A DNA stretch of 22,922 nucleotides from a virus. The notes beneath the pieces were generated by a model. The model had not been told where the DNA came from, made no database searches, and was given only the letters and a program-made list of their open reading frames with translations. The stretch is from IMG/VR virus record IMGVR_UViG_3300025093_000132, positions 1-22,922 of that record. One strand, given 5' to 3'. The position numbers and the translations under genes are program-made. Position 1 is the stretch's first letter; every line of letters begins with the position of its first letter. Shown in pieces: positions 13,479 to 22,148 of the stretch.

Positions 13479-16354
13479 TTAATCGCTTTCCCATGTAGGA
13501 AGGAGAATTGACGACCATCCGGCAATTGGATGATCATGTAATCCCCATGTATAGTTTGTGTGTTAGAGATTACTTTTGCACCGTTTTTGAGGTGAAGCGT
13601 AGACCCACTCGCTGTCCCATAGTCTCGACCATGAGAATTCCGACGAGTATGGCTAAGCCAATCACCTGTCTGTGGTACTTTACCAAGGGGAACTCTCCCC
13701 ATATCTGGGTCTTCCACATCAACATAATTATTTAGATCACTATATTTGAAGAAAGATCCATTAGTTCTCTTTACATCAAGGTGGGGACCAGTAGAAGTGG
13801 GACCAATATTACCAGTAGTGTAGACAGCTTGAGCAACAGTAGGAGATAGATTGTTGAGTTGATTGAATGGAGATCGTTCATTCACAATGCCCTGCATAGC
13901 TGGTCGCAACACAGCATCAGGTACATAGTTTAGACCAACCCATTCCCTACGCAACCCAGACATACCCTTATCCTGCTGCATACGCCACCTAGCACGGGCT
14001 ACAGCAAGCCTATCTTGGTTCTCAGCACTGAATGGGTCATCAGGTGTTAAACCTGCTGCTGCCATCGATTCTGTAAGGGTACCATTGTTGTTAGTAAATT
14101 GGTATCTACCAGCAGCATGAACATGATCAGAAGCTTGTAGTGCCAATACTTCACCAATAGTCATAGTGGAAAGACCACGACCAATACGATCAACACTGTT
14201 ATAAGGAGTGTTAGAGTATGGGACATTCATGGCATCATAATCACCATATCCCTTAGATTCAACACTTGCCACCAACTCCAAAAATTGGCTCCAATTATCA
14301 CCTTCAGCAACTGCAACCCTTTGTGTACGACCAGTAGTAGGACGGTAAGTGAGGAGTTGTTTCAGTTCAGGACGTAGTTCTTGTACAGCTTGCTCCGCAT
14401 CTGGAATACGGAGCATGGAACCTTTCCCACTTGCTTGGAGTTGTAGTTGAGCCACATCCCAAGCACTGAGCTTACCGTTGCTATTAGCAGCAACAACACG
14501 GTAGATGTCGGGAATTGACCCTGTTTGAGTTTCAGCATATTTAACAAGTTGTTCAAGATCCTTCTCTGTACCAGGAATAACTCCGGTTTTAATAATATTA
14601 GAATCTTTATTGATAGCACGGAGAGCCTGGTCTTGGTTCTCTTGAGCTTCACGATCCCTTGTCTCACCTGTGGTTTTAAGGATAGGAAGATCCTGTAGTT
14701 TATCACCACCTTTAACTGGTGTCAAGGCTTTAAGGGCAACAGCTTCAGCTTGTTCATAAGCTTTAGCTGGATCCATTGTCTTCAGATTCTCAGCAAACTG
14801 AGCCTTAAACAAAGCTTCTGCTTTATATTTAGCACGTACAGCAGCAGGATGACTGAACTTACCATCACCAGTAGTAGGTGCAATAAGTTTCAGCTGAGCA
14901 GTGATCATATCAGTACCCTGCTGGACAAGACCTTCTTGACCTAAGAATGTAGGATCCTTAACGTACTGCTTATAAGCATTGTAGACTTCAGGAGAAGAAC
15001 CAATGAGATCAGTTTCAGTTAGATAACCACCAGGACGAGATGCACGTAGAGCATTTAGTTGCTCCTTCTTAGTAGAATCAAACTCCTCTTGTTGGGTCAC
15101 TAACCCTTGGATATAGGAAGACTGTTCACCACCAATATTGCTCTCATGGTACGCAATGATAGCTTTCTTCTCTTCTGCATTAGGAAGACGACCACCTTTA
15201 AAGAGTTCCTTCAATTCACTATCGAAATTGCTTTGAGCAGTAGCTCGGATAGTCTCCCGTTCCTCAGCAGCCTGTGCATTCTCACCAATTAGACGTGTTT
15301 GGAACTCACCAAATTCAAGTGGGAATTGCTCACCTAGAGTAGTCCATTTCCCAGATCGGTTCTTAAACCTAAATCCAGTAATACTTTGGACTTCATCAGT
15401 ACCAATAGAACGTGCATCAATAAGACCATTGACAATACGTTTGACTTCTTCTCGAACTCCTCGGTCACCACCGAAGTCCCGAGCCATGGTCTCAAGCATA
15501 TTATATACAGCTGCTCCACCATTACCTGATTTGATACCAGATATCAATGAATTGTTTGCATCATCTTGACGATCTTTCTTAAGGAGCTCAGATTGGTTTT
15601 TATTCCATTGCACAAGTTCTGATGCTTCTGCTTCACGCATCTTTGGATAAAGATACTTGTTTAGCAGTGCAGGATTCAGATCCTTATACTGGTTGATATA
15701 GCTAGCTCGGATGGCAGTCATCAAAGCATTACGTTCAGCTAGAGTGTTAGCTTGATTATAATTGATATCCCTACCACTGATATTCATCGTCAGATTCTCT
15801 TTTTGAGCTGAGATGAAAGCAGGGTATTGTACAGCAGCATCCTGTACACGAGCTTCAATATATCCAAGAGCACGGTAACCAGACAGTTCCCTTGCTTCCC
15901 TAGCAACAGAAGGTTGACCCTGTTGTTCTAGAGTATCAGCAATTTCAGTACTAGCAACGTACTGCTGACGCATTTCTTCTTCACCTTGATTCCAGGCAGC
16001 TTGCTGTTCAGCAGGCACACCTTGTTCAAAGTAAATCTGTTGACCTTCAAGAACCTGCTTCTCAGCCATACTCTTACCCCATGTAGTCAGACCACTAGCT
16101 AGGGTCTTACTAAACTTGGATAATTCTTCTAACTTCTTAGCTTCCGCTATAGCAGCTTTATTCTTCTTATCTTGAATGTTAAGAGCAGTTTTCTGGTTAG
16201 CTACTTGCTGCTCCCTAACAAGCTTAAGACCCTGATTCTGACGACTGAACTCAGCTTGCATAGCATCTGCTGAGCTACCAATTTGGTTAGGGTTAAAGGT
16301 AGGGTTGCCACTAATCTGTGGTTCTACAAAGTTTGCTTTATACTGTTGTTTCAT
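13475..16354 (-). CDS. Internal virion (core) protein, T7 gp15-like, with lysozyme-like and M23-like C-terminal domains
   Basis: 959 residues against 747 in T7 gp15. The first 680 residues are mostly helical, charged and Gln-rich, as expected for an ejected core protein. Residues about 686-810 resemble the lambda R (GH104-type) murein hydrolase: VASVESKGYGDYDAM with Glu699 as possible catalyst, AAGRYQF at 747-753, then AAGLTPDDPFSAENQDRL. Residues about 848-959 carry M23-peptidase-like elements in swapped order: STGPHLD (His858, Asp860) comes first, then NSHGRDYG (His908, Asp911), NGAKVIS, and finally QFSFLHG (His954). Together they could open the peptidoglycan during DNA entry. Zinc ligands are not canonical, so peptidase activity is uncertain. 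ATGA junctions join it to the genes on both sides. The extra C-terminal region accounts for its length. Confidence 0.9.
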   Translation of the reverse strand: MKQQYKANFVEPQISGNPTFNPNQIGSSADAMQAEFSRQNQGLKLVREQQVANQKTALNIQDKKNKAAIAEAKKLEELSKFSKTLASGLTTWGKSMAEKQVLEGQQIYFEQGVPAEQQAAWNQGEEEMRQQYVASTEIADTLEQQGQPSVAREARELSGYRALGYIEARVQDAAVQYPAFISAQKENLTMNISGRDINYNQANTLAERNALMTAIRASYINQYKDLNPALLNKYLYPKMREAEASELVQWNKNQSELLKKDRQDDANNSLISGIKSGNGGAAVYNMLETMARDFGGDRGVREEVKRIVNGLIDARSIGTDEVQSITGFRFKNRSGKWTTLGEQFPLEFGEFQTRLIGENAQAAEERETIRATAQSNFDSELKELFKGGRLPNAEEKKAIIAYHESNIGGEQSSYIQGLVTQQEEFDSTKKEQLNALRASRPGGYLTETDLIGSSPEVYNAYKQYVKDPTFLGQEGLVQQGTDMITAQLKLIAPTTGDGKFSHPAAVRAKYKAEALFKAQFAENLKTMDPAKAYEQAEAVALKALTPVKGGDKLQDLPILKTTGETRDREAQENQDQALRAINKDSNIIKTGVIPGTEKDLEQLVKYAETQTGSIPDIYRVVAANSNGKLSAWDVAQLQLQASGKGSMLRIPDAEQAVQELRPELKQLLTYRPTTGRTQRVAVAEGDNWSQFLELVASVESKGYGDYDAMNVPYSNTPYNSVDRIGRGLSTMTIGEVLALQASDHVHAAGRYQFTNNNGTLTESMAAAGLTPDDPFSAENQDRLAVARARWRMQQDKGMSGLRREWVGLNYVPDAVLRPAMQGIVNERSPFNQLNNLSPTVAQAVYTTGNIGPTSTGPHLDVKRTNGSFFKYSDLNNYVDVEDPDMGRVPLGKVPQTGDWLSHTRRNSHGRDYGTASGSTLHLKNGAKVISNTQTIHGDYMIIQLPDGRQFSFLHGKAIK

Positions 16355-17187
16355 AACCCACCATATTGAAGTTGAAAGTTATTGATGAGAGGTATATTTA
16401 AGGATTGTGCTAAAGCCGAATTCTTGTCAAATGGATTACCAGTATTAGGTGTTCCATCACCAGGCACCTCAGCCTTCGTCCCAGCAGCTCCCATTAGACC
16501 AGAAGCACTCATGACAGCGCTACCAACTGAAGAACCAATGTCACCAACAAGACCAAGCATAGAAGGCTTAGTAGCAGTGTAAGGTTCGAGTAGAGGTTGG
16601 GGAATACCAGGTGTTTGTTGTGGTGCAATGGATACACCATACCAGGCGTTCATGTTAGCATTGTTAGCTTGCTCTGTCAGTGTTTCCATATTAGTATTCA
16701 GTCCCTGACCATATGAAGTTAGAGCAGATAGACGACGCTGATTCTCAATACCAAACTCCATACGGTTCACTCGATCTTGCTGACCAGCCCTATTACCAAC
16801 TTTACCAGCGGCAGCGGACTGACCTTGCATACCAAATAGGGTTCGCCATGCATCAAAGTTCTGCTGTTTGGTAGCCTCAATCGCACTATTCATTTGTATC
16901 TGACTATCTCTGTAAGCTCGGTAAAGAGAATCAGCATTCTCCTGTACTTGTTGCTGGAATTGCTGTTTCTTTACATCATATATTTTAAGAGTTTGATTCC
17001 ATTCTTGATCTTGAAGCTGCTTACGGTAAGCCCAATCAGTCATGGCTTGCTGATTTCTCAGCTTAGTCATAGCCTTTTGACCTTTGTATGCAGCCATTCC
17101 TTGTTGGTAATTACCGAAAGCGCTTACACCACCGCTAACAGCAGAGATACCAGCGCCTACAGCAAGAACAGTTGTTGGTTCACACAC
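16351..17187 (-). CDS. Internal virion protein, T7 gp14-like
   Basis: 278 residues; T7 gp14 has 196. Like T7 gp14 it begins with Met-Cys (here MCEPTTVLAVGAGISAVSGG), giving a hydrophobic N-terminal segment at about 5-25, followed by a long Gln-rich helical region (about 30-175) and a Gly/Ala-rich segment at about 210-240. T7 gp14 is part of the core ejected into the outer membrane. The start is a GTG at 17187, supported by the Met-Cys beginning; it overlaps the upstream stop by 8 nt and no Shine-Dalgarno site is seen, so it probably depends on coupled translation. The stop overlaps the next ATG (ATGA). Confidence 0.87.
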   Translation of the reverse strand: MCEPTTVLAVGAGISAVSGGVSAFGNYQQGMAAYKGQKAMTKLRNQQAMTDWAYRKQLQDQEWNQTLKIYDVKKQQFQQQVQENADSLYRAYRDSQIQMNSAIEATKQQNFDAWRTLFGMQGQSAAAGKVGNRAGQQDRVNRMEFGIENQRRLSALTSYGQGLNTNMETLTEQANNANMNAWYGVSIAPQQTPGIPQPLLEPYTATKPSMLGLVGDIGSSVGSAVMSASGLMGAAGTKAEVPGDGTPNTGNPFDKNSALAQSLNIPLINNFQLQYGGL

Positions 17188-17614
17188 GGCAAAATTCGAT
17201 AAAAGTTACTTTGTTGGGTCCGTATTCCAGTTCTCTTAAGAACTTGAACCCTAGGAATTTAAGTAGTTTCAGGTGTACAGTATTACGTTTATCAACAATA
17301 TTCCAAAGATAATCTTCTTCTCTACTATCAATAAATCGCTTAGCCTCTCTGGCAAAGGATATGGGATAGTCATGGATAGCTGGAGTGCATAACATCCAGA
17401 CAAGACCACCTTCACCTACACCTGCCATACCGGCAATCCTGCCGTTAGGCATCGTGAAGTGGACACTGTTAGGCTGCTGACTAGCAGCAATAGCGGAGGA
17501 CAAAGGATGCTTCCCATGCCCTTCCACTACTTCTCTGCGGTCATCTTCACGTAGGTTGAGAGCTACTTCTATGGCTGCTTCTTTGGTCAAGGGGTGGATA
17601 ATAATCTTAGACAC
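17180..17614 (-). CDS. T7 gp13-like virion assembly protein (GNAT-like)
   Basis: About 144 residues from the GTG at 17614; T7 gp13 has 138. The open frame runs further to an ATG at 17722, but that part lies inside the gp12 gene and gives non-homologous sequence, so the GTG overlapping the gp12 stop by 8 nt is preferred. The layout follows gp13: an N-terminal region with IIIHPLTKEAAIE, a central VHFTMPNGRIAGMAGVGEGG strand pair, VWMLCTP, FAREAKRFIDS, LWNIVDKRN, then LLKFLGFKFL. This is an acetyltransferase-like (GNAT) fold pattern; in T7 the protein is required for virion assembly, with no enzyme activity that I know of. The place between gp12 and gp14 supports the call. Confidence 0.82.
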   Translation of the reverse strand: MSKIIIHPLTKEAAIEVALNLREDDRREVVEGHGKHPLSSAIAASQQPNSVHFTMPNGRIAGMAGVGEGGLVWMLCTPAIHDYPISFAREAKRFIDSREEDYLWNIVDKRNTVHLKLLKFLGFKFLRELEYGPNKVTFIEFCRV

Positions 17615-20600
17615 GTTGGTAGAATTTATTACTATAATCACCTTCCCAAGATAGGGTATACAATGTGAAAGGTGATGGGTGCTCAGACCAGAGATCAACG
17701 GTGAGGTTTGTGTTACGCTCATAACACGGTACAGTCATCCTCATCTCTGGAACTAGTGCAGGATCATCTGCTTTATAGTAGTCAAAATAAGGACCAGTGT
17801 ATCGCTCAGTCCAGTCTTCCCGTCCCTTACGTTTAAGGGTTACTTGCCAGTTACCAGTAGGACCAATGTCCAGATTCATCCTATGGATAATAAGACTACA
17901 CCTGGTGTCAGATACAGAACGTGTACCTTCAGTTCTGGTTGGGAAGAATTTAGGTAGCTGCAAACTCATACGGAATAGATAACCGATATCTAGATCAGTT
18001 GTTTTAGCAGTAACACTAAACTCAGCATCACTAAAGATATCAGTGGTAAGATCGCTAACACGTTCAACTTCACCATCTAAAATCTGTACAGTTTCAACAT
18101 CAGAATCTGTGTAGTTTTCACCAGGATCTACAATCCAAACCCTAGCAATACGTTGATTGGTGACACGAATAGAGACCCTTAGATTACGAGCAGCATCGGA
18201 ACCTGAGCCACACTTAGCAGTGCACTTAGTCTTCATGTTGTGATACTCACCGTCAACTAGATCATTGAGCTCACCTTGGTTAGTACATTCTACTTCTAAG
18301 TACTCCTTCCAATTACCCTTTAGTTTAACTGTGGTACCATTCACAGCAGGGAAAGCAAGTCTACCCTGGTTTGCACTTTCTGCAATAGTGTAACAGGCTA
18401 CCTTTCGGTAGTCAGTCATAGTGGTAGGGAAGTGAGCTTGGTAGTCCCAGTTATTATTCTTACTATTCCACTTGACTCTAACTGTCATCCTATCACTCCA
18501 CAATTTATTAGGAAGTGGTAGTTTATTAATATCAGTCTCAGCATTCTGTGCACCAGTAGAGTCTAGTACATCATAGACATCACCATTCGTTAGACCACCA
18601 TCTTTAGCTTTCTTATCGAGAGCATCAATGTCAGTAAGTTGAGTGACTTCAGCTGGTGCTGGAGTAGGTACACCTTCTACAATAGTCTGACCATCTACAA
18701 CTGTATCAGCTAGATTGAATATACTAGATGGTAGATCAAAGGTAGTCACATCCTTTGTCTGATTATATGTCATATCAGCTGACTCAATTGTCTGCCTGTT
18801 ATCTAGATGAATCCGATAGACAGCCTCAGGTAGGTCAATGATAAAAGCAGTATCATCTTGTGATTTAATGTCACCTTCATGCAGCTGGACTTGACCATTA
18901 ATATCAAGCACAACATAATAGGTGTCACTCATAACAGTATGATACAACACCCTACCAGGCATAGTCCACCTAAACCAAGAGGATTGTAGGCGTTCCCTAC
19001 CAGAAGTAAAGTAGCGATAACCCCATACTTCAGTGGCTCTAGAACCAATGCCTATACCATTCTGTACGAATGCAGGATCATCAGTAGCAAATAGAATCAA
19101 CTGCTCTTCTTTAGAGTCAGCGATAGAGGAGATAGATGAAGGAAGGTACCTAGATACAATCTTACTTAATTCATCTACAGTAGGTTCACCATCTTTAGTG
19201 ACACTCTGCATCTCAAAGAATCTGAAGTTTCTACCACCTGTATTACAGAAACCAAAGGTAGTACCTAGTGAAATAGGTTGTGTCTCGATATCAAATTCAT
19301 ACTGAGACACAGCAGTTACTGAAGCAGTCTCTTGAGTTAGGAGATCGTTATCTGTGTACAATAAGAACTGTGCTGTTTGACCAAACAATAGGAATCCAGA
19401 AGTCAGTTCAATACCATTGTACAGTGTAGCAGGTTCCTTCGAGCTAACAGAGATATCAATAGGATCACTAGCACCAATGCTTAGCTGAGAGAATGAGAAT
19501 AGATTAGTGAAATCACCAGCCGAACTCATCATGATGTTTCCATCATTCAGGAACACAAGTCTATTTCTAAATAGTAGAATAGCATTAATTGGATTACCAT
19601 CATCTTCAGGATCATCCTGATTAATGAAAGATGGTAGCGGATTAGAGTTATCATCTCCTACCTTCCGCTTATCCCATTTAATAGTCGATAGTTTGAATTC
19701 ACCATTTGCCTGCCTAGTTAGAGTAACTGGCATTGTGGATTTATCAATGGTAGTGTATTCACCTTGACCAATCCACTCAGCCCAGTAGCCTTCTCCATCA
19801 CCACCAAAGGTAGGAGTATCAGCTTCAGCGTCACCACCCTGACCAACAAACTTCACATAGAAATTAGCACCATCTTCTTCTTGTTCATCAACAACTTCGA
19901 CTTCATATCCAGCCTTACACTGGTAGGGAAGTCGGCTAAGTTTATTGACCCTATTAGAGAAAGCATTACCTAGCTGGGTATCAGAAGTGGAGATAAGGAA
20001 CTTTGTCTTACGTGTGATATACAGAATATTACCAATAATATCTACTGTAAATCCAGCATTAGCATCTTCAATCTCGCTCTTTAAATTACTAAGAATAGTC
20101 TGAGTAGAGATCTTGTTGGTATCATCAACTGTAGCACCAGGAGTACTGTAGGTAGCACCACCAGGTACAGCTTTTGATCCTCTAGTACCATCACTCTTTA
20201 CATTCCAAAGATCAATCCGATACTCCCTACCATAAGCTAGTGTCTTTACTTCATAGACAGCTTCAGGTTTCCTGGTGCCACTTTTAGCAGAAGTCATCTT
20301 AGGACTCTTTGTTCTATTAGTAAGGTAGGTTACATCACTAATAGTATAAGTCTGGATATCAGCTACATGACTATGCTTCAGGTAGTTCAGCTTATTACTA
20401 CCATCAAATGTCTGCTTAACACCAGTCAAGGCATTCCACATTGTGACAGCACCATCATCAAAAGCAATGTGACCGATGTACTGTTCTTGACCATCTCTAA
20501 AGTAGCTGAAATATGTACCTTCTACTTCAGTTAACTCGCTGACATACCTAGTCCCAGGACGCTTCACAAGGCCGCTTGTGATGTCAGGTAAGGCATTGTC

Positions 20601-20693
20601 CAGAAAGGTTAATTGACCCGGCCTCTTGCGGCTGTCAGGCTGCTCTGAAATGCCAAAGGTAAAGCTAGGGATTGTTTGAGTTACTGCTGTCAT
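17607..20693 (-). CDS. Tail tubular protein B / nozzle protein (T7 gp12-like)
   Basis: 1028 residues; T7 gp12 has 794. The N-terminus has the family signature: ITQ-type strand, FGISEQPDSRKRPGQ and then GLVKRPGTRYV (T7: GGISQQPD, GLQKRPP). Further on, LLFRNRLVFLNDGNIMMSSA near residue 380 and IDISVSSKEPATLYNGIE near 415 are also typical of the family. The C-terminus ends with strands of the type LTVDLWSEHPSPFTLYTLSW. Six copies form the tail nozzle below the gp11 ring. The start ATG overlaps the gp11 stop (ATGA) and the end overlaps the gp13 start. The extra length relative to T7 probably lies in inserted surface loops, which is inference. Confidence 0.95.
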   Translation of the reverse strand: MTAVTQTIPSFTFGISEQPDSRKRPGQLTFLDNALPDITSGLVKRPGTRYVSELTEVEGTYFSYFRDGQEQYIGHIAFDDGAVTMWNALTGVKQTFDGSNKLNYLKHSHVADIQTYTISDVTYLTNRTKSPKMTSAKSGTRKPEAVYEVKTLAYGREYRIDLWNVKSDGTRGSKAVPGGATYSTPGATVDDTNKISTQTILSNLKSEIEDANAGFTVDIIGNILYITRKTKFLISTSDTQLGNAFSNRVNKLSRLPYQCKAGYEVEVVDEQEEDGANFYVKFVGQGGDAEADTPTFGGDGEGYWAEWIGQGEYTTIDKSTMPVTLTRQANGEFKLSTIKWDKRKVGDDNSNPLPSFINQDDPEDDGNPINAILLFRNRLVFLNDGNIMMSSAGDFTNLFSFSQLSIGASDPIDISVSSKEPATLYNGIELTSGFLLFGQTAQFLLYTDNDLLTQETASVTAVSQYEFDIETQPISLGTTFGFCNTGGRNFRFFEMQSVTKDGEPTVDELSKIVSRYLPSSISSIADSKEEQLILFATDDPAFVQNGIGIGSRATEVWGYRYFTSGRERLQSSWFRWTMPGRVLYHTVMSDTYYVVLDINGQVQLHEGDIKSQDDTAFIIDLPEAVYRIHLDNRQTIESADMTYNQTKDVTTFDLPSSIFNLADTVVDGQTIVEGVPTPAPAEVTQLTDIDALDKKAKDGGLTNGDVYDVLDSTGAQNAETDINKLPLPNKLWSDRMTVRVKWNSKNNNWDYQAHFPTTMTDYRKVACYTIAESANQGRLAFPAVNGTTVKLKGNWKEYLEVECTNQGELNDLVDGEYHNMKTKCTAKCGSGSDAARNLRVSIRVTNQRIARVWIVDPGENYTDSDVETVQILDGEVERVSDLTTDIFSDAEFSVTAKTTDLDIGYLFRMSLQLPKFFPTRTEGTRSVSDTRCSLIIHRMNLDIGPTGNWQVTLKRKGREDWTERYTGPYFDYYKADDPALVPEMRMTVPCYERNTNLTVDLWSEHPSPFTLYTLSWEGDYSNKFYQRV

Positions 20694-21343
20694 CGCATCA
20701 AAGGTAAGAAAGAATTGAAGGTATGGTAAGTTTGCATATCTTGATATCCCATAAAGTTAGCATCTGATTGATCTGCTTCAAATGCAATCAAGCTTTGGCG
20801 GAGATACTCAGTCTGCATTTTAATCATTTGCATTAGTTCAGCATTGGTGACTAACTGAGTGGCAGCTCGCTCTGCTGCTCTGTAAGTAATGTATCGTTGA
20901 ACAACAGCAGGAAGATGCTCAAACTCAACAAGGGTAACAATATCAAGATTAACACCCTTTTCAGTAGTATATTTGTACTCTTCTTGTTTCTGTGCTTCCC
21001 AATTACTGAAGTCAAATGTATGACCAGTCAAGTCATAGAGCTTGTTCTGCCTAATGGTTACATTGAATCCATTATTTTTAATCAACCTACTTTGTGATAG
21101 GGATGCACGTAGGGTATGCTTGGGTAGGAAAATGAATCCATCAGAATCAGGTGCGAAGAAGACACGGTATTCAGTATTAAATTGCCAGCCTTCAGCTTGT
21201 ACATCTACATTGCATTCCTGCAAGAGATTATGGATGAATGAGATCTCAGGGTTTTCGTACTCAAGTTGGGTGATGGGCGCTTGACCAATAGCACCTAAGA
21301 TTGTATTAACAGCGGATAATTCGTTATCGAGTTTAAAAGACAT
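20690..21343 (-). CDS. Tail tubular protein A / adaptor (T7 gp11-like)
   Basis: 217 residues, against 196 in T7 gp11. The N-terminus LDNELSAVNTILGAIGQAPI matches the T7 start (ELSAVNDILASIGEPPV), followed by NVDVQAEGWQFNTE (T7: QIQSRGWTFNIE) and a C-terminal LPAVVQRYITYRAAERAA helix. It forms the dodecameric ring that joins portal and nozzle. I take the ATG at 21343 as start; a GTG at 21361 is also in frame, but no Shine-Dalgarno site marks it. It is the first gene after the terminator, so its expression depends on read-through or on a promoter that I cannot see in the 25 or so bases available. Confidence 0.94.
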   Translation of the reverse strand: MSFKLDNELSAVNTILGAIGQAPITQLEYENPEISFIHNLLQECNVDVQAEGWQFNTEYRVFFAPDSDGFIFLPKHTLRASLSQSRLIKNNGFNVTIRQNKLYDLTGHTFDFSNWEAQKQEEYKYTTEKGVNLDIVTLVEFEHLPAVVQRYITYRAAERAATQLVTNAELMQMIKMQTEYLRQSLIAFEADQSDANFMGYQDMQTYHTFNSFLPLMR

Positions 21344-21369
21344 AGGACTATTGAGTCTCACATAGAGTT

Positions 21370-21396
21370 AAAAAAAAGGTCCTCCGAAGAGGACCC
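21370..21396 (-). terminator. Rho-independent terminator, UUCG loop
   Basis: On the minus strand GGTCCTC, loop TTCG, GAGGACC form a perfect 7-bp stem closed by a stable UUCG-type tetraloop, followed directly by eight T residues. It ends the capsid-gene transcript between the short gene at 21405-21917 and gp11, the same place as Tphi in T7. It should be partly leaky, because the downstream structural genes have no visible promoter of their own. Confidence 0.95.
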
Positions 21397-21404
21397 AGTA
21401 TTAA

Positions 21405-21917
21405 TCAGGTACCACCTTCAGCGCCAGCGGTAACCGTAACGGTTCCACCAATGCCATCAATGGTAACAGTCTCACTATCGTCAGACAGGTAACCAGCACC
21501 TGCTTCAACAATAGGAGAAGAGTTCAGCGTGACAGTGCCATTAGCAGCAACGTCAACACGCAGAATCAAACCAGCACCATTACCATTAATGTTGGTAGTA
21601 GTGCAGATATAGGTATCAGCAGCCCAATCGCTGGAGCCAGAACCAAGGGTAGCCAGAGACACAGCAGAAGGAACACCAGTATTAGCTGGGTTCTGTTGTG
21701 CAGTGGTTTGTCCACTCAGGACAAGAGTAGGTACACGTCCTTCAAGACCTCCTTGCTCAGTAGCATGGTCATAAGCACCATTGCGACCAGAGAAGGAAGT
21801 GCCAGCAGTAGTGGCAGGGACAGCACCGTAAGAATAAACACCAGACGCAGGAGTTGCGCTGGTGGGGTCGTAGGACTTCTGGGTCCTAGCAACCGAAAAA
21901 GATTTGACAGTAGCCAT
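21405..21917 (-). CDS. Probable virion structural protein (capsid-associated), function unknown
   Basis: 170 residues, Ala/Gly/Ser/Thr-rich and beta-type, with very few charged residues. The C-terminal part holds GNGAGLILRVDVAANGTVTL followed by VEAGAGYLSDDSETVTI. This is a 'G.G....G.V....V..AG.GY..D...TI' unit that recurs in marine phage head and tail proteins. The start is the ATG at 21917 with GAGG about six bases upstream. It lies second after the capsid gene and just before the terminator, so it should be made at high level with the capsid protein. A head decoration or fiber role is inferred from place and composition. T7 has no clear equivalent here. Confidence 0.8.
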   Translation of the reverse strand: MATVKSFSVARTQKSYDPTSATPASGVYSYGAVPATTAGTSFSGRNGAYDHATEQGGLEGRVPTLVLSGQTTAQQNPANTGVPSAVSLATLGSGSSDWAADTYICTTTNINGNGAGLILRVDVAANGTVTLNSSPIVEAGAGYLSDDSETVTIDGIGGTVTVTAGAEGGT

Positions 21918-21923
21918 TATTTA

Positions 21924-21927
21924 CCTC
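21924..21927 (-). promoter_or_regulatory. Shine-Dalgarno site
   Basis: GAGG on the minus strand, six bases before the ATG at 21917. It decides the start of the 170-residue capsid-associated gene. Confidence 0.75.
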
Positions 21928-22144
21928 AATTGAGAGAGCTTTGGTTAGATCCAGCACCACCCCAACAAGCAACAGTAGAACTGGTGCCGTCAGAGTTAGT
22001 ACCAGACAACCGTCCATACTCTTGAGGAGTGGGAGGATTCATGTGACGTGAGGAGATTTCGGTACCCATGAAAGCACGTTTACCTTGTCCAATCACGTTA
22101 GTAGTATTGATATCACGGCGAGTTACGCCGGGAATAAGAGACAT
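21926..22144 (-). CDS. Small protein downstream of the capsid gene, function unknown
   Basis: 72 residues, no family recognised. The N-terminal half is basic and ordered-looking (MSLIPGVTRRDINTTNVIGQ, KRAFMGTEISSRHM); the end is Ser/Gly/Thr/Asn-rich (GTNSDGTSSTVACWGGAGS). One Cys-Trp pair lies near 59-60. A perfect AGGAGGT ribosome site precedes it, and the gap from the capsid stop is only 17 nt, so it should be highly expressed together with the capsid protein. A minor capsid or decoration role is possible but unproved. Confidence 0.78.
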   Translation of the reverse strand: MSLIPGVTRRDINTTNVIGQGKRAFMGTEISSRHMNPPTPQEYGRLSGTNSDGTSSTVACWGGAGSNQSSLN

Positions 22145-22148
22145 AATT

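Noticed and set aside
17615-17722. Longer start for the gp13-like gene
   Set aside because: The extra 36 residues lie inside the gp12 coding end and do not resemble gp13; the GTG overlapping the gp12 stop fits better.
21397-21404. Phage or host promoter around the terminator
   Set aside because: I looked for -10/-35-like or repeated phage-promoter-like sequence in the gaps at 21344-21404, 21918-21925 and 22145-22161 and saw none that recurs.
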